Part shown: piece by piece, positions 6,046 through 7,249 of the stretch
Layout: each line of letters starts with the position of its first letter
Numbering within the stretch: the first letter of the stretch is position 1
From: Rhizobiaceae bacterium
GTDB taxonomy: Bacteria; Pseudomonadota; Alphaproteobacteria; Rhizobiales; Rhizobiaceae
DNA length: 7,249 nucleotides
Assembly: GCA_028865845.1 (NCBI GenBank)
Contig: JAGWJK010000199.1
Coordinates: forward strand, 1 to 7,249
Direction of reading: 5' to 3'
The notes under the pieces: model-generated
Database searches by the model: none
What the model was told of the DNA's origin: nothing
What the model saw: only the letters and a program-made list of their open reading frames with translations
Translations under genes and position numbers: made by a program

Positions 6046-6840
6046 GTGGACACCACAAAGGAGTTCTCGGGCAGGAGCATCATCGTCACCGGCGGTAGCC
6101 TCGGCATGGGCCGTGCCTGCTCGAAACGCTTTGCCGATGGCGGCGGCAATGTTCTGATTGTATCCAATGATGCAGCGTCCGTGGACGAGGCAGTGGCTGA
6201 AACCGGCAGCAACGCGTCGGGTTACGTTGGCGATGTGCGAAAAGCCGGTGATATGGAACAGGCGGTGGCGACTGCCGTCGCGCGCCACGGCGGTCTGGAT
6301 ATTCTCGCATGTTGCGCTGGCATACAGCGTTACGGAACAGTGGTGGACACGCCTGAAAATGTTTGGGACGACGTCTTCGACGTCAATCTCAAGGGCATAT
6401 ATCTCGCATCCCGCTTCGCCATTCCGGAAATGCGCAAGCGCGGCGGCGGCGCTATCGTCGCCATCTCTTCCGTGCAGGCCTACGCCTCACAGGCCGGCGT
6501 AGCGGCATATACCGCAAGCAAAGGCGCGATTAATGCGCTGGTGCGGGCCATGGCGCTCGACCATGCCGGCGAGAACATCACCGTCAATGCTGTCTGCCCG
6601 GCCTCGGTCGATACTCCGATGTTGCGCTGGGCCGCCGACCTCTGGAAGGGCGATCATACCCAGGACGAGATGATCGCCCTGTGGGGCAAGGGCCACCCTG
6701 TCGGCCGTGTCGGCAAAGCCTCGGAAATCGCCGAACTTGTGGCGTTCCTCGCCAGCGAGAGAGCCCGGTTCATCACCGGTGCCGATATCAAGATCGACGG
6801 CGGTACCATGGCCAAGCTCGGCATCGTGCTGCCCGAATGA
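6046..6840 (+). CDS. Short-chain dehydrogenase/reductase (classical SDR, sugar dehydrogenase-like)
   Basis: This 264-residue NAD(P)-dependent cytoplasmic oxidoreductase is of usual length for a classical SDR. It shows the dinucleotide-binding TGGSLGMG (15-22), the adenine-ring D63 in GDVR, N114 in the VNLKG helix, S142 in AISSVQ, and the catalytic Y155 and K159 of YTASK. The C-terminal ITGADIKIDGG is also typical. The usual NNAG motif reads CCAG (89-92). GTG 6046 is taken as the start because a very purine-rich AGGAGGAGGAG stretch (about 6032-6042) precedes it and the Rossmann fold follows at once. Placed between a lactonase and a sugar-acid dehydratase, it may oxidise an aldose to its lactone or act on a later keto intermediate; sequence alone does not decide. 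The gene is 21 bp from the next and shares its operon. Confidence 0.93.
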   Translation: MDTTKEFSGRSIIVTGGSLGMGRACSKRFADGGGNVLIVSNDAASVDEAVAETGSNASGYVGDVRKAGDMEQAVATAVARHGGLDILACCAGIQRYGTVVDTPENVWDDVFDVNLKGIYLASRFAIPEMRKRGGGAIVAISSVQAYASQAGVAAYTASKGAINALVRAMALDHAGENITVNAVCPASVDTPMLRWAADLWKGDHTQDEMIALWGKGHPVGRVGKASEIAELVAFLASERARFITGADIKIDGGTMAKLGIVLPE

Positions 6841-6861
6841 GCGTCCAAGAGGAGATTTGAC

Positions 6862-7249
6862 ATGAAGCGGCCCATCATCACCGATATCCGCGCCACCACC
6901 GTGACGGTTCCGCTGGAAGCGCCACTGCGGCATTCCAATGGCGCTCATTGGGGCCGTTTCGTGCGCACCATCGTCGAAGTCGAGACCGATGTCGGCATTG
7001 TCGGCCTGGGCGAAATGGGCGGTGGGGGCGAGAGCGCGGAAGCGGCCTTCACCGCGCTCAAGTCCTATCTGGTCGGCCACGATCCATTCGAACTCGAACA
7101 GCTGCGCTTCAAGATCTGCAATCCGACTGCCAGCCTCTACAACAACCGTACGCAGATGCACGCGGCGATCGAATTTGCCTGTATCGACATCATCGGCAAG
7201 TTCCTCGGCGTTCCCGCCCATGACATCCTCGGCGGCAAGATGCGAGACG
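6862..7249 (+). CDS. Glucarate-dehydratase-like enolase-superfamily protein (N-terminal 129 residues; runs off window)
   Basis: The visible part is the enolase-superfamily capping domain. It carries [10 protein letters not shown] (26-35), which resembles the segment around the substrate-contacting His of E. coli glucarate dehydratase (SGAH). It continues with [12 protein letters not shown] (44-55) and [20 protein letters not shown] (99-118), also close to that group. The barrel with catalytic residues is beyond the window, so activity cannot be judged. Family members dehydrate aldaric acids such as D-glucarate to 5-keto-4-deoxy-glucarate, and several relatives remain unassigned. Start ATG 6862 has AAGAGGAGA 6-14 bp upstream and follows the SDR stop by 21 bp, so the two are probably one transcript. 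It belongs to a different subgroup from the dehydratase at 4237-3038. Confidence 0.85.
   Translation, partial: MKRPIITDIRATTVTVPLEAPLRHSNGAHWGRFVRTIVEVETDVGIVGLGEMGGGGESAEAAFTALKSYLVGHDPFELEQLRFKICNPTASLYNNRTQMHAAIEFACIDIIGKFLGVPAHDILGGKMRD

Noticed and set aside
6487..7221. Minus-strand open frame of 244 codons opposite the SDR and second dehydratase
   Set aside because: It spans two intact plus-strand genes and their gap and shows no domain; a shadow frame.

Overview
The window looks like part of a sugar-acid uptake and catabolism locus from an alphaproteobacterium of the Rhizobium/Agrobacterium type. The reasons are the moderately GC-rich coding sequence (judged by eye, not counted), the frequent GTG and TTG starts with strong purine-rich ribosome binding sites, and the mix of ribose-type ABC transporter, FCD-type GntR regulators, enolase-superfamily dehydratases, SMP-30 lactonase and SDR dehydrogenase. 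The species cannot be named from this sequence alone. No mobile elements, RNA genes or CRISPR arrays are visible, and the window is almost fully coding.

Layout. A divergent promoter region at about 4979-5076 splits the locus into two arms. The left arm runs on the minus strand. It starts with a GntR/FadR-family regulator (4978-4241) that begins at TTG, followed 3 bp later by a DgoD-like enolase-superfamily dehydratase (4237-3038). After an 81-bp gap holding a promoter and operator-like site comes a second GntR regulator (2956-2264). Then follow a periplasmic sugar-binding protein (2218-1244), an intergenic 12-bp-stem hairpin, a sugar ABC permease (1170-187), and the start of a sugar ABC ATPase (190-1) that overlaps the permease by 4 bp and leaves the window. 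The right arm runs on the plus strand: an SMP-30/gluconolactonase-type lactonase (5077-5973), a short gap with a second copy of the operator-like site, an SDR dehydrogenase (6046-6840), and the first 129 residues of a glucarate-dehydratase-like enolase-superfamily enzyme (6862-7249).

How the genes may work together (inference). The binding protein, permease and ATPase would import a sugar or sugar derivative. The SDR would oxidise it, or a downstream intermediate. The SMP-30 protein would open an aldonolactone, and one or both enolase-superfamily enzymes would dehydrate the sugar acid to a 2-keto-3-deoxy acid. That is the logic of a non-phosphorylative oxidative sugar pathway. The later steps (aldolase, semialdehyde dehydrogenase) are not in the window, and the substrate cannot be fixed from sequence alone.

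The most interesting non-coding signals are regulatory. A 15-bp element, TATGGTAGNATGNTA, occurs once in front of the second GntR/transporter genes and once in front of the SDR/dehydratase genes. A different perfect palindrome, ACCTAT-CAT-ATAGGT, sits in the leader of the first GntR gene. Two regulators and two operator types suggest a two-layer control circuit over one catabolic locus.
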